DNA of 41,100 bases from Vicinamibacteria bacterium (GCA_016934575.1 JAFGSN010000106.1:1-41100); one strand, 5' to 3'; positions 8,630 through 17,890 are shown, counted from the stretch's first letter. The notes: generated from the sequence alone by a model not told the origin. Made by a program: numbers and translations.

Positions 8630-9619
8630 TCAGATACCCGGCACCGGCGGATTCGAGCCGCCGCGAGGTTGTGTGATCGCCTCAAAAAACTGATTCGCGA
8701 TGATTTCGTAACCCCGATCGTTGGGGTGGACGTGATCGTCGAAAAGCTGGGAGAGATCGCCGGTCTGAATAAAAGCGTCATGCACCTCCACCAAGACCGC
8801 GCCCTCCTCGGCGGCGAGCTGTCGTATGAGCGCGTTCATGCGGCTCACCCATTCGTTGCGTGCCGCGGGAATTCTCCAGTTGGCCGGATTCGCCGGAGGG
8901 AACGTCGCGATGAAGGGCAGGCTCTGCGTCGCCTTCGTCTCCTGGATGATCGTGCGCAGGCTGTCGATCGTGAAGCCGGGGAACTCGTGCACGCACTCGA
9001 TCTCGTTCCAGTCGTTCGTGCCGAACATGATCAGAGTGCAGGCCGGACGCCAACGGCGCAAGACGGCGTCGATACGCCAGGCGCCGTCCCGGCTCAGCGC
9101 GTTCTGAAAACCTTCGTTGATGACCTGCGCTCGGCCGAAATGCCCCCGCAGTCGTTCGGCGAGCAGGCTGATATATCCGGCGTCGTCGGTGATGCTGTCG
9201 CCGAATGCCATGTAGCTATGGAGCGTGTTGACTCCGATCGGCAGCGTGACAGGGAAGCGGGCGGCGCTGTCTTGCGGCACGCGGATCAGTAATCCATTCG
9301 TCTGAAAATATGGAGGCAGGGTTTCTTCGTTCAGGACCAGCGTCTGCTCGCCGGCCGGCACGAACGGGATGATCGCTTCGCCGGTTGTCGTCTGCGGGAT
9401 CACTTGACGTTCAAGGCCGAGCACGGAGATCTGAGATCCGGGGAACAGCGTCCTTTCCTGGTCGTCCTGCACGCCGTTTCCGTTCTCGTCGAAAAAGGCT
9501 ACGGCGGTGACGAAGGAATAGTCGTCGATTCCCGGTCCGGTCGGGTCAGTGCATCCGGCGCAGATCAGGATGAATATGATCGGCAGGAGCGCGATTCGTG
9601 GTCGGTGGCCTTGGAACAC
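8630..9619 (-). CDS. SGNH/GDSL-hydrolase lipoprotein with an N-terminal SdrD/B-like domain
   Basis: The protein has 329 residues from a GTG start. An N-terminal signal with hydrophobic core LLPIIFILICAGC ends in a lipobox-like cysteine at about residue 23, so it is probably lipid-anchored. Residues about 35-115 include FDENGNGVQDDQE, a calcium-binding motif of the SdrD/B-like beta-sandwich domain. The catalytic part (about 120-315) has block I AFGDSIT (Ser nucleophile), block III GTND and block V DDHVHPND (catalytic Asp and His). It likely removes acyl or acetyl groups from a carbohydrate or lipid at the cell surface; the substrate is unknown. Confidence 0.85.
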   Translation of the reverse strand: MFQGHRPRIALLPIIFILICAGCTDPTGPGIDDYSFVTAVAFFDENGNGVQDDQERTLFPGSQISVLGLERQVIPQTTTGEAIIPFVPAGEQTLVLNEETLPPYFQTNGLLIRVPQDSAARFPVTLPIGVNTLHSYMAFGDSITDDAGYISLLAERLRGHFGRAQVINEGFQNALSRDGAWRIDAVLRRWRPACTLIMFGTNDWNEIECVHEFPGFTIDSLRTIIQETKATQSLPFIATFPPANPANWRIPAARNEWVSRMNALIRQLAAEEGAVLVEVHDAFIQTGDLSQLFDDHVHPNDRGYEIIANQFFEAITQPRGGSNPPVPGI

Positions 9620-9725
9620 GCACGATATGATAGCACAAGCCGAACCCGGAGTAGCGGATGGGCGGATGGGATCTCGCTTGCCTGGAAGGATGCGGGTCGA
9701 TATACTCAGCGACGCAAGTGTTCAT

Positions 9726-10058
9726 ATGCCGAACGCATCAGGATCCCGAGGGAATCGCCGTCTCGCATCGCGTTTTCCGTGTCAATTGTCGGCGCGCTAC
9801 GAGAGTCGCGGCGGCTGGCACCCCGCGACGATGATGGATCTTTCGCTGCTGGGATGCCGTCTGCGTCTCGGCGAGCGCCTCCAGCGCGGCCAGAAGATCC
9901 GCGTGATTCTCGAACGGATCGGATCCGAGGAAAGCGTTCAGGTCGATGTTCCGGGTGAAGTGGTCTGGTCGCGCCTAGAGGGCCTTTCCCATCAAGTCGG
10001 TATTCGCTTCCTCAAGGAAGCGCCGGACATCGAAGCTCTGCTGAACGCGCGCTACTAA
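9726..10058 (+). CDS. PilZ-domain protein (probable c-di-GMP receptor)
   Basis: Starting at the ATG at 9726 gives 110 residues that are nearly all PilZ domain. The c-di-GMP-binding signature is visible: NRRLASRF (RxxxR) near residue 10, then DLSLLG (D/NxSxxG) about 25 residues later, followed by the beta-barrel strands EVVWSRL and HQVGIRFL. Such proteins bind cyclic di-GMP and change the activity of a partner in motility, secretion or exopolysaccharide production. An in-frame ATG at 9690 is possible; neither start has a well-spaced ribosome-binding site. Further upstream codons overlap the divergent SGNH gene and are not protein-like. Confidence 0.85.
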   Translation: MPNASGSRGNRRLASRFPCQLSARYESRGGWHPATMMDLSLLGCRLRLGERLQRGQKIRVILERIGSEESVQVDVPGEVVWSRLEGLSHQVGIRFLKEAPDIEALLNARY

Positions 10059-10148
10059 TCTCTTGGCTTCATGAAGGCGCGGTCCGCGCCGCATTCAAGT
10101 GTCCGCCGCCGTTCGGATCAAGCGTACGTCAGGCGCTCGCGGCGCGCG

Positions 10149-10409
10149 TCATCCGCGGCCGGCGAACCAGTCGGCGTTCAGCTTGGCGAAGCTCGCCTTG
10201 TCGTCCGGCAGCTCGTCCGACGGATGGATGGCCGCCGCGGGGCACACCGGAACGCAGGCGCCGCAATCGATGCAGGCTTCCGGATCAATGTAGAGCTGCG
10301 CCGCGCCGGCGAACTCCGGTTCGTCATCCTTGGGATGGATACAATCGACGGGACAGACCTTGACGCATTCCAGGTCCTTCGTGCAGGCGTCGGTGATCAC
10401 ATAACTCAT
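10149..10409 (-). CDS. FdxA-like 7Fe/8Fe ferredoxin
   Basis: An 86-residue soluble protein with two cysteine motifs: C9, C15, C19 and C23 in the part ending VCPVDCIHP, and C46, C49, C52 and C56 in ACIDCGACVPVCP. The second is a full [4Fe-4S] motif; the spacing of the first, with one cysteine fewer close together, resembles FdxA-type 7Fe ferredoxins. It would carry electrons in the cytoplasm. It stands alone, converges on the PilZ gene and is separated from adk by about 80 bp. The C-terminal helix KLNADWFAG is typical of the FdxA group. Confidence 0.9.
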   Translation of the reverse strand: MSYVITDACTKDLECVKVCPVDCIHPKDDEPEFAGAAQLYIDPEACIDCGACVPVCPAAAIHPSDELPDDKASFAKLNADWFAGRG

Positions 10410-10492
10410 GATTCGAGTCTCCTCTCGATATAGTCTTCTATCAGGACGTCCTCATCAAGACCAAGATAGCATGATGTCGACGCGGATGGCGC

Positions 10493-11128
10493 TTACCCGT
10501 CCAGGTCGAGCCCCGATCGTATCTGCCGGTATACGGACTCCGGCGCTTGCGTTCCGTCGACGACGACGACCTTCTCCTTCTTACGGAACAGAGCGATGAC
10601 CGGCTCCGTCACGGCGCGATAGTCCTTGAGGCGGTCGCGGATCGGTCCGGGCTGATCATCGGCGCGCTGAACGAGACGCCCGCCGCAGTCGCACGTGTCC
10701 TTGACCTTGGGCGGGCTCGATATGAGATTGTAATCGCGTCCGCAGCTCTCGCACAGCCGGCGCGCGAGCATGCGCTCGGAGACGACGGCGTCCGGGACTT
10801 CGATAACCACGACGGCGTCGACATCCCAGCGCTCGAGAAAAAACTCGGCCTGAGCGGCGTTACGCGGAAAGCCGTCGAGGATGAAGCCGTGGTTCCAGTC
10901 GTGCTGTTCGAGCCGCTCGGCTACGAGTCGCTCGACGGTTTCGTCGGGCACGAGCGCGCCGCTCGTGACGATACGCTTAACTTGCGCGCCAAGCCGGGTG
11001 CGATTTTGAATGTGCCAGCGGAAGAGGTCGCCGACGCTGATGTGAATCAGGTCGAGGTCCTTGACGAGCCTTCTGGCCTGCGTGCCTTTGCCGCTGCCTT
11101 GCACTCCCATAATGACGTACTTCTTCAT
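10493..11128 (-). CDS. adk: Adenylate kinase
   Basis: The start is the ATG at 11128, which follows GGAGG with seven bases between; an upstream in-frame extension is not protein-like. The 211-residue protein has the P-loop GVQGSGKGTQ (residues 8-17), the AMP-binding DGFPRN motif and a zinc-type LID with CESCGRDYN and CDCGG. It converts ATP and AMP into two ADP in the cytoplasm. The gene is not next to secY or ribosomal protein genes, where adk often sits, so it may be a second copy; that cannot be checked here. Confidence 0.95.
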   Translation of the reverse strand: MKKYVIMGVQGSGKGTQARRLVKDLDLIHISVGDLFRWHIQNRTRLGAQVKRIVTSGALVPDETVERLVAERLEQHDWNHGFILDGFPRNAAQAEFFLERWDVDAVVVIEVPDAVVSERMLARRLCESCGRDYNLISSPPKVKDTCDCGGRLVQRADDQPGPIRDRLKDYRAVTEPVIALFRKKEKVVVVDGTQAPESVYRQIRSGLDLDG

Positions 11129-11396
11129 TCGGCTTCCTCCGGGACGTACTCCGCCTTCTATGCTGAGTCGATGCGCCAAGCCGTCGGTGCTTTCCCCGGC
11201 CGAGCGGTCGAGGGATAACAATCAAGCGGAATCTTACCGCGTTTGCAGGCTTTGTTCCACTGATTCCAATGCGAGAATCATGGACGTGACATGACGACGG
11301 ATGCGGATTGTCGGATTCCTCTTGCGGGGCTCGGGACGAAGATTCCCGGAAGGCGCGCCTGTCAACTAATAATAGTCATCGGAGGATTGACGCAAC

Positions 11397-12089
11397 ATGA
11401 ACGACCGGCTCGTTCTCTTCGACATCGATGGCACGCTCCTCTCCGCCGGTCTCGTTTTCCGGAACGCCCTTTCCGAGGCCCTGCGCGAGTGCTATGGAAG
11501 AACCGGGCCGATCGATGGTTTCGACTTTTCAGGCAAGACGGATCCACAGATCGTGCGCGAGCTGATGAGGAAGGCCGGTCTCGGCGACGAGGCGATCGAC
11601 GCCCGCATGTCGGAAGCGCTCGAGAGATACGAGAAAGGGCTGTTGCCGCTGCTCGACGACCGTTCCGTGCGCGCCAAACCGGGCGCGGTCCCCTTGGTGC
11701 GGCGTTTGGCCGACGACTCGCGCGTTTCGCTCGGTCTGCTGACGGGCAACATCGAGCGTTGCGCGCATGCCAAGCTCGCGCCCCTGGGCCTCAACGATTG
11801 TTTTGGCGTCGGCGCATACGGCTCCGACGACGAGGATCGCGGTCGTCTTCCCGCGATTGCGGTAAGGCGCGCCTTCGACGCCACCGCGCGCCGATACGTC
11901 GGCAAGCAAGTCGTCATCGTCGGCGACTCCGTTGCGGACGTCCGTTGCGGACGCGGCATCGGCGTGCGCTCCGTTGCCGTTGCTTCGGGTCAGACGACGC
12001 GTTCGTCGCTTGCGAACGAGACGCCGGACGCCATCCTTGACGATTTCCGCGACGTTCAAGTGTCTTTACGCGCGATTCTCGGTGAGTGA
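11397..12089 (+). CDS. HAD-family hydrolase, phosphoglycolate-phosphatase-like
   Basis: The protein has 230 residues. Motif I is LFDIDGTLL with nucleophile Asp9 and acid Asp11; motif II is LLTGN; motif IV is VVIVGDSVADVRCGRGIGV. The helical cap between residues about 15 and 85 places it in the beta-phosphoglucomutase / phosphoglycolate phosphatase subfamily. Such enzymes hydrolyse small phosphate esters using magnesium. The physiological substrate is not evident. GGAGG lies 11 bases before the ATG, slightly far. The gene diverges from adk. Confidence 0.88.
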   Translation: MNDRLVLFDIDGTLLSAGLVFRNALSEALRECYGRTGPIDGFDFSGKTDPQIVRELMRKAGLGDEAIDARMSEALERYEKGLLPLLDDRSVRAKPGAVPLVRRLADDSRVSLGLLTGNIERCAHAKLAPLGLNDCFGVGAYGSDDEDRGRLPAIAVRRAFDATARRYVGKQVVIVGDSVADVRCGRGIGVRSVAVASGQTTRSSLANETPDAILDDFRDVQVSLRAILGE

Positions 12090-12384
12090 AAAAAGCGCTT
12101 GCCCGGCGTGCGCGTCGGACGGGGCTTTCGAGGCTATGAGCCTATCGCAGCCTTCGGCCACAACCAAACCAACGGTGCCATAGAGCCACGGAGCGCAGAG
12201 AGTCGGAGGATGAAGCGCTTGATCCCTTGCTGCAACGGGACGTCCACCGAAAGGATATCGCTAAAAAGCTCACGACTGTAGACCGTCTCATCGTCGATGG
12301 CCATTTGAGGCGATTCTGACGCCGACGCGCCTTTTTAGGCTTTCTGCTTCGGCAAGGACTCCACAATATAATGACGATGGACTC
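12090..12384. other. Non-coding gap before xseA
   Basis: This 295-bp gap has no convincing gene. A 56-codon minus-strand frame starts at an ATG near 12302 (MAIDDETVYSRELFSDIL) but has no ribosome-binding site and no recognisable family; it could be a remnant. The right end contains the -10-like TATAAT at 12367-12372. Confidence 0.4.
12367..12372 (+). promoter_or_regulatory. Possible -10 box just upstream of xseA
   Basis: A perfect TATAAT ends only 12 bases before the ATG at 12385, and that ATG has no Shine-Dalgarno site. If used, the transcript would have almost no leader. No good -35 is seen at the normal spacing. Confidence 0.35.
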
Positions 12385-13773
12385 ATGGAGCAACGCCGCC
12401 TTGATTTCGACGCGCCGCTCTCTCAATTGCAGGCGCCTGGCCGCCGGGCGCTGACAGTCACGCAGCTCACGCAGCGGATCCAAGAGCTGATCGAGCTGGA
12501 GCTCGTAGATGTCTGGGTCGAGGGTGAGATCTCCAATCTCACGATCGCCGCCTCGGGCCACTGGTACTTTTCGCTCAAGGACGAGAAGGCGCAAATCCGC
12601 GCCGTCGTCTGGAAGAGCGCCGCGCGCCATATGCGTTTCCGTCCGCGAGACGGGCTCATGGTCGTGGCGCGCGGCGCCTTACGCGTCTACCCGCCGAAGG
12701 GGGAGTATCAGATCGCGGTCGAGTTGCTCGAGCCGCTCGGCAAAGGTTCGCTTCAGGAAGCCTTCGAGCAGCTCAAGGCGCGGCTCGAAAAGGAAGGCCT
12801 TTTCGAGCAAGGCCGCAAACGGGCGCTGCCGGCGCTGCCGCGACGCATCGGCATCGTGACGTCGCCCACGGGCGCCGTTATCCGAGACGTCCTGCGCGTG
12901 CTGTCACGGCGTTTCTCCAACATCGAAGCCCTGATCTATCCCGCGCGGGTGCAGGGAAACGAGGCGGCGGGTGAGATCGTTCAGGGTTTGCGCGTCCTTG
13001 GACGCATAGGCGGGCTCGACGTGATCATCGTGACGCGCGGCGGCGGCAGTCTCGAGGATCTCTGGCCTTTCAACGAAGAAGAAGTCGCTCGCGCCCTGGC
13101 CGCCTGTCCGGTTCCGACCATCTCTGCGGTCGGACACGAGACCGACTTCACCATCGCCGATTTCGTGGCCGACGTGCGCGCCCCCACGCCCTCCGCTGCG
13201 GCGGAGATGGTCGTTCAGGCCAAGGCGGATCTTCGGGATCGCATCCAAGCTTTTGACGCGCGGCGGGATTCCGCCTTGCGCCTGCGCATGACCCGCCTGC
13301 GCGCGCGCGTCGCGTCGCTCACGGCGCACCGCGTTTTCGAAGCAGAGCGCGGCCGAATACGGAACCAGGCCCAGCGCATCGATGAGCTGGGCCGGCGGGC
13401 CGGGTTGGCTCTCGCCCGCCTCCTCGAGCGACGTCGCGAACGCTGGCGGCGGATGTTGGAGCGCCTCGATCTTTTTCGATGGGAGCGTCAGATCGCCGCG
13501 CGTCGCGATCGGCTCGTGCAACAGACGGAACGACTCGCGATGACGACGCGTTCGGCGATCGATAAGCGCCGCGGCGCTTTGACCCGACTAGCGGGCATGC
13601 TGTCGAGTCTATCGCCGTTGTCCGTGCTCGATCGAGGTTATGCGCTTGTCTGGAACGCCGCACGGGAGCGGCTCGTGCGTTGTCCCGGCGAAGTCGAGGC
13701 CGGCGACGCGTTGCGTATTCGCGTGCACGGCGGCGATATCAGGGCGACAGTCAGCGACAAGGAGGGCGCGTGA
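12385..13773 (+). CDS. xseA: Exodeoxyribonuclease VII large subunit
   Basis: The 462-residue protein has the expected order: an N-terminal OB-fold (RALTVTQLTQ onward, with VEGEISN and GHWYFSLKDEKAQIR), then the catalytic domain with RIGIVTSPTGAVIRD, VTRGGGSLEDLW and GHETDFTIADFVADVRAPTP (about residue 250 on), then a long coiled-coil rich in Arg and Glu, ending with LDRGYALV. With XseB it degrades single-stranded DNA from both ends to acid-insoluble oligonucleotides. It overlaps xseB by four bases. The first 25 residues before RALTV vary in the family, so the exact start is uncertain. Confidence 0.96.
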   Translation: MEQRRLDFDAPLSQLQAPGRRALTVTQLTQRIQELIELELVDVWVEGEISNLTIAASGHWYFSLKDEKAQIRAVVWKSAARHMRFRPRDGLMVVARGALRVYPPKGEYQIAVELLEPLGKGSLQEAFEQLKARLEKEGLFEQGRKRALPALPRRIGIVTSPTGAVIRDVLRVLSRRFSNIEALIYPARVQGNEAAGEIVQGLRVLGRIGGLDVIIVTRGGGSLEDLWPFNEEEVARALAACPVPTISAVGHETDFTIADFVADVRAPTPSAAAEMVVQAKADLRDRIQAFDARRDSALRLRMTRLRARVASLTAHRVFEAERGRIRNQAQRIDELGRRAGLALARLLERRRERWRRMLERLDLFRWERQIAARRDRLVQQTERLAMTTRSAIDKRRGALTRLAGMLSSLSPLSVLDRGYALVWNAARERLVRCPGEVEAGDALRIRVHGGDIRATVSDKEGA

Positions 13774-14078
13774 GCAAGAAGGAGAGGGAGACGAAAACCG
13801 TGGACGGCGCAATGGAGACGCCGCGTTTCGAGGACGCGCTCAAGCGCCTCGAAGAGATCGTCGCTCGTCTTGAGAAAGGCGAGCTGCCGCTCGAGGAATC
13901 GCTCGGGCTCTATGAAGAGGGCGTCAAGCTTTCGCGGCTTTGTCACGCCAAGCTCGAGGAGGCCGAGGGCAAGATCGAGCTGTTGCTCAAAGACTCCAAG
14001 GGCGAGGCGCAGGTCGATGCGTCCGGTCGCCCCAGGACGGAGCCGCTTACGCCAGGAGACGAGGATGCGCCGTTCTGA
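13770..14078 (+). CDS. xseB: Exodeoxyribonuclease VII small subunit
   Basis: I chose the GTG at 13770 as start because it overlaps the xseA stop codon (GTGA). This gives 102 residues. The core FEDALKRLEEIVARLEKGEL followed by LEESLGLYEEGVKL is the family signature, forming the helical hairpin that binds the XseA coiled coil. The C-terminal tail (about 75-102) is charged and probably disordered. It is translationally coupled to xseA and followed after 36 bp by the prenyl synthase gene. Confidence 0.95.
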   Translation: MSKKERETKTVDGAMETPRFEDALKRLEEIVARLEKGELPLEESLGLYEEGVKLSRLCHAKLEEAEGKIELLLKDSKGEAQVDASGRPRTEPLTPGDEDAPF

Positions 14079-14114
14079 TCGCTCTGTGAAGCGCCGTCAT
14101 GAAATGCGAGCCCC

Positions 14115-15014
14115 ATGAACCCTTCCCGATCTCAGGTAACGTTCGCGGAACGTCGCCGTCTCATCGACGAGGCTCTCGATCGAGCGTTGCCGTCAGAGGA
14201 GGCATGGCCCGAAACGATTCATCGCGCCGTTCGATACAGTCTCTTCGCCGGCGGCAAGCGCATCCGGCCGTTGCTGGTAATCGCCGCGGGCGAAGCGGTC
14301 GGCGGACGCAATGAAAACCTCATGCCCCTGGCGTGCGCCGTGGAGATGATCCACACCTACAGCCTCATTCATGACGATTTGCCGGCGATGGACGACGACG
14401 ATCTGCGCAGAGGCCGTCCGACGAATCACAAGGTTTTCGGCGAGGCGACGGCCATTCTCGCGGGCGACGCTTTGCTCACGCGCGCCTTTCATCTGATGGC
14501 CGAAACGCCGTGCAGGGAGCCTGCGGACGGTTTGCGACGCATGCGCGCCATCGCGATGCTCGGCGAGGCCTGCGGCACGACGGGGCTCGTCGGAGGCCAA
14601 GTCATGGATATGGAGTCCGAAGGACGCGACCTCTCCGCCGAGTCGCTAGAGAGGCTGCATCGCGCCAAGACCGGAGCGCTGCTCGCGGCCTGCGTGCGCG
14701 GCGGCGCGATTCTTGGAGGCGCCGGCGAGGACGACATGGAACGTCTCGGCGATTACGCCGAAGCCGTCGGCCTGGCTTTCCAGGTTGTCGACGATGTTCT
14801 CGACGCGACCGAATCCGCGGAGCGGCTCGGCAAGACCGCGGGAAAGGACAGGCAGGCGCGCAAGGCGACATACGTGAGCGTGCACGGGCTCGAACGAGCG
14901 CGCAGCACGGCGAGCGAGCTTCTCGACAAGGCGCTGGCGGCGATCGCGCCGTTCGGACCGCGCGCCGATCCTTTGGCGGCGCTGGCGCGGATCATCGTAG
15001 AGCGACGGTCGTAA
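14115..15014 (+). CDS. ispA: Polyprenyl synthetase (farnesyl/geranylgeranyl diphosphate synthase)
   Basis: The 299-residue protein has the first aspartate-rich motif DDLPAMDDDD (about residues 87-96), the second in FQVVDDVLD (about 222-230), the substrate region FAGGKRIRP and GGQVMDME. These are the residues of short-chain trans-prenyl synthases that add isopentenyl diphosphate units to make the C15 or C20 precursor for quinones, undecaprenol and other isoprenoids. The order xseA-xseB-ispA is widespread in bacteria; dxs, which often follows, is absent. Product chain length cannot be decided with certainty from the sequence. Confidence 0.93.
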   Translation: MNPSRSQVTFAERRRLIDEALDRALPSEEAWPETIHRAVRYSLFAGGKRIRPLLVIAAGEAVGGRNENLMPLACAVEMIHTYSLIHDDLPAMDDDDLRRGRPTNHKVFGEATAILAGDALLTRAFHLMAETPCREPADGLRRMRAIAMLGEACGTTGLVGGQVMDMESEGRDLSAESLERLHRAKTGALLAACVRGGAILGGAGEDDMERLGDYAEAVGLAFQVVDDVLDATESAERLGKTAGKDRQARKATYVSVHGLERARSTASELLDKALAAIAPFGPRADPLAALARIIVERRS

Positions 15015-15038
15015 GGGCGGGCTTGAAACTCGCGCCGC

Positions 15039-15068
15039 TTGACACGCCCGCCGTATATTTAATACAAT
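15039..15068 (+). promoter_or_regulatory. Sigma-70-type promoter of the Rrf2 operon
   Basis: A perfect -35 TTGACA (15039-15044) and a -10 TACAAT (15063-15068) are separated by 18 bases. Transcription would begin near 15075, about 30 bases before the Rrf2 start codon. This is the best complete promoter in the window. Confidence 0.65.
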
Positions 15069-15107
15069 GCAGATCGGTTAAGTCGTAATTGCAGCCGGAG
15101 AGAACGA

Positions 15108-15509
15108 ATGAGACTGACGTCGCGCAGCGAGTACGCGCTTCTGGCCCTGACGCACCTGGCGCGCCATGCGGCCCGGGGCGCGCTGTCGGTTGCGAGCATC
15201 GCCGAGGCGCAAGGGATTCCGCCCAAATTTCTGGAGCAGATCCTGCTGACGCTCAAGCGGGCGCGTATCGTGCAAAGCGCCAAGGGGCAACGCGGAGGTT
15301 ATCGCCTGGCGCGGCCGGCGGCCAAGATCACGCTGGCCGAGGTGATTCGTCTCGTCGACGGCGCGCTGGCGCCCACTGAATCGGTGAGCCGATATTTCTA
15401 CGAGTCGACGCCGATTGAAAAGGAACGAAAGGTTCTGCGCGTGCTAAGGCGAATCCGAGACTACATCTCGGACACCCTGGAAAAAACGACGCTCGCGGAC
15501 ATGGTCTGA
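15108..15509 (+). CDS. Rrf2-family transcriptional regulator without Fe-S cysteines (CymR-like)
   Basis: The 133-residue protein opens with MRLTSRSEYALLALTHLA, the typical Rrf2 start, then the winged helix with IPPKFLEQILLTLKRARIVQS and GQRGGYRLARP. Rrf2 proteins such as IscR and NsrR hold a cluster through three cysteines near residues 90-105; this protein has no cysteine at all. It therefore resembles the cluster-free CymR branch, which in Firmicutes controls sulfur and cysteine genes together with CysK. The next genes are a porin and a sulfate-binding protein, which fits a role in sulfur supply, but that link is inferred. Confidence 0.88.
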   Translation: MRLTSRSEYALLALTHLARHAARGALSVASIAEAQGIPPKFLEQILLTLKRARIVQSAKGQRGGYRLARPAAKITLAEVIRLVDGALAPTESVSRYFYESTPIEKERKVLRVLRRIRDYISDTLEKTTLADMV

Positions 15510-15587
15510 AAGAGTCGCAGCCGCCGGAGTCAAGAGGCGTGGAGACGCCTCGTGGAAGAGGTGCGTCTGGTGATGGAGGAGGTTCAC

Positions 15588-16823
15588 ATGCGAGAGGTGT
15601 TGGCCGTGAGCTTGATCGCTACCTTGTTCGCGATCTCGTCCAAGGCGGGGGACGACGACGGCCGGGCGAGCGCCCAGGGAGTCGATGAGCGAGAGAGCGT
15701 TTCCGCCGTCGATCTCGCGAGCGGCGATTGCCGCGTGAGATTGGGCGCCGTTATACAGGCGGACGGACGGTTCTTTCTCGGCGACAAGCGGGATCTCGGA
15801 GCGGACAGCTTCTTCCTGAGAAGGGCGGAAGTCGCCCTTCGCGGAAGCGTACGGAAGCATGTCGAATTCAGAATAGCGCCCAACTTGGGGATGGGCAAGG
15901 CAGCGCTTTCGGACGCCTACGTCGACTATCGCTTGTCACGCGCGGCGCGTTTACGAGTCGGGCGCACCAAGGTTCCGGTGAGCCTTGAGTATCTCCAATC
16001 CAACCGGATGCATTTGCTTCTCGAACCTTCGCTCCCGGCCCGGCTCGCGCCGGGGCGCGACCAGGGCGTGATGCTGCACGGCGCGCCCTTCAACGGACGG
16101 ATGGCCTACGCGCTCGGAGTCTTCAACGGCGCCGTCGACGGAAGCAGCGCCGATGGAGACACGGACGACGGCAAGGAGCTCGTCGCGCGGTTGCTGGCCC
16201 GGCCGTTCGCGACAGCGAAGTCGGCGCCGGGTTCAGGGCTGGCGTTGGGTCTGTCCGTTTCCACTCAGGAGCGGGCTGGCGTCATGCCGGCGTTCAAGAG
16301 CGCGGGGCAAATGTCGTTCTTCTCTTACGTCAAGGACGCCGCGGCCGACGGTCGTCAGAATCGCGTCGCGCCGCAAGGCATGTTTTATTCCGGGCCTTTC
16401 GGATTACAGGCGGAGTACGTTCGTTCCGAGCAGGAAGTCGTTTGCGCCGAGACGCGCGCGCGTCTGGCGCATCAGGCCTGGAGCGCGCTCGCCTCGGTTG
16501 TACTGTTCGGCGGCGCCGCGGGATTCGACAGCGTCAAAGTCGCGCACCCCTTCGAGCCGGAATCGGGAGACTGGGGCGCGCTGCAAATCGCGGTCCGTAT
16601 CGAGGGCTACGATGCCGACGGCGACGCCTTTGCCCTCGGTCTGGCCGAACCGCATCAATCGGCGCGCCGGGTGCGCGGTCTCGGCCTCGGCCTGCACTGG
16701 TATCTCGGTCCGAGCCTCAGATGCTCGATGGTTTTCAGTCGCACGCGTTTCGATGGCGGCGCCGAGTCCGGAGACCGGCCGGTGGAAAACACGGTTCAAG
16801 TACGCTCGCAAGTCGTTTTTTAA
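15588..16823 (+). CDS. OprP/OprO-type outer-membrane porin
   Basis: The ATG at 15588 is preceded by GGAGGAGG with five bases between, so it is preferred over in-frame codons at 15552 and 15573. The 411-residue product has a signal peptide ([20 protein letters not shown]), then long amphipathic beta strands ending in the aromatic VRSQVVF, as needed for insertion by the BAM machinery. Features of the phosphate-selective porin O/P family include [22 protein letters not shown]-like strands, [16 protein letters not shown] and the [20 protein letters not shown] strands. Members form trimeric anion channels. With a sulfate-binding protein next to it, passage of sulfate or another oxyanion is plausible. 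Confidence 0.85.
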   Translation: MREVLAVSLIATLFAISSKAGDDDGRASAQGVDERESVSAVDLASGDCRVRLGAVIQADGRFFLGDKRDLGADSFFLRRAEVALRGSVRKHVEFRIAPNLGMGKAALSDAYVDYRLSRAARLRVGRTKVPVSLEYLQSNRMHLLLEPSLPARLAPGRDQGVMLHGAPFNGRMAYALGVFNGAVDGSSADGDTDDGKELVARLLARPFATAKSAPGSGLALGLSVSTQERAGVMPAFKSAGQMSFFSYVKDAAADGRQNRVAPQGMFYSGPFGLQAEYVRSEQEVVCAETRARLAHQAWSALASVVLFGGAAGFDSVKVAHPFEPESGDWGALQIAVRIEGYDADGDAFALGLAEPHQSARRVRGLGLGLHWYLGPSLRCSMVFSRTRFDGGAESGDRPVENTVQVRSQVVF

Positions 16824-16867
16824 TGCGCGAAAATCGATTCTCCGCGCATCGACGACAGGAGGTTGGC

Positions 16868-17890
16868 ATGAAACATCGTTCGTTGGATTTCGTGACTCGT
16901 GCGACGTTTGTTCTATCGGCGCTCTGCTGGGCGGGCGTCGCATCCGCCGGCGAGGTCGCGATCCTGAACGTGTCCTACGATCCCACGCGTGAGCTCTACC
17001 AAGAGCTCAACGCCTCATTCAAAAAGAAGTGGAAGGAAAAGACCGGGCAGGACGTCGTTGTCCGGCAGTCGCACGGCGGCTCGGGGAAACAGGCGCGCGC
17101 CGTTATCGACGGACTCGAAGCGGACGTCGTGACGCTGGCCCTGGCCTATGATATCGACGCCATCCAGAAGAACAGCGGATTGATTGCTCTCGAATGGCAG
17201 AAGCGTTTGCCGCACAACAGCTCGCCCTACTTTTCGACGATCGTGTTCCTGGTGCGCAAAGGCAATCCCAAGAAGATACGCGACTGGAACGATCTGGCCC
17301 GTCCCGGAGTCGCGGTGATCACCCCGAACCCGAAGACGTCGGGAGGCGCGCGCTGGAATTACCTCGCGGCCTGGGCCTATGCTCTGCGCCAGCCAGGCGG
17401 AGACGAGCAGAAAGCGCGCCGGCTCGTGGCCGGCATCTTCAAGAACGTTCCGGTGCTCGATTCCGGAGCGCGCGGCGCGACGGCGACGTTCGTGCAGCGC
17501 GGCATCGGCGACGTTCTCCTGGCATGGGAGAACGAAGCGCGTCTGGCGATCAAGCAGCTCGGCGACGACAAACTCGACGTCGTCTTTCCTTCCCTCAGCA
17601 TCCTGGCCGAGCCGCCGGTCGCCGTGGTCGACAAGGTTGTTGATCGTCGCGGAACGCGCGCCGTGGCCGAGGCTTACTTGCGGCATCTTTATAGCGACGA
17701 GGGGCAGGCGATGGCGGCCCGGCATTTCTACCGGCCGCGGGTCGAGCGCGTCGCCCGCAAGTTCGCGCGGATGTTTCCGAAGATCGAGATGATCACGATC
17801 GACGAGACGTTCGGAGGCTGGAAACGGGCGCAGAAGAAACACTTCGACGACGGCGGCGTTTTCGATCAGATCTACATGCCGGCGCGCTGA
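16868..17890 (+). CDS. sbp: Periplasmic sulfate-binding protein
   Basis: The ATG at 16868 follows GGAGG, and the N-terminus is a signal peptide ending near VASAGE. The 340-residue protein has the family motifs [48 protein letters not shown]-like (here [19 protein letters not shown]) and a later [10 protein letters not shown]. It would bind sulfate or thiosulfate in the periplasm and deliver it to CysT/CysW/CysA. None of those ABC genes follows; the next gene encodes an unrelated PEGA protein. The protein must use a transporter encoded elsewhere. It lies 44 bp after the porin gene. Confidence 0.93.
   Translation: MKHRSLDFVTRATFVLSALCWAGVASAGEVAILNVSYDPTRELYQELNASFKKKWKEKTGQDVVVRQSHGGSGKQARAVIDGLEADVVTLALAYDIDAIQKNSGLIALEWQKRLPHNSSPYFSTIVFLVRKGNPKKIRDWNDLARPGVAVITPNPKTSGGARWNYLAAWAYALRQPGGDEQKARRLVAGIFKNVPVLDSGARGATATFVQRGIGDVLLAWENEARLAIKQLGDDKLDVVFPSLSILAEPPVAVVDKVVDRRGTRAVAEAYLRHLYSDEGQAMAARHFYRPRVERVARKFARMFPKIEMITIDETFGGWKRAQKKHFDDGGVFDQIYMPAR

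Noticed and set aside
10076-10090. GGCGCG-GTC-CGCGCC hairpin between the PilZ and ferredoxin genes as a terminator.
   Set aside because: The stem is perfect but there is no T-run on either strand, and such palindromes are frequent by chance in GC-rich sequence.
12133-12302. A 56-codon minus-strand frame in the gap before xseA.
   Set aside because: No ribosome-binding site, no recognisable domain and it ends in an unusual hydrophobic tail; kept only as a note in the gap entry.
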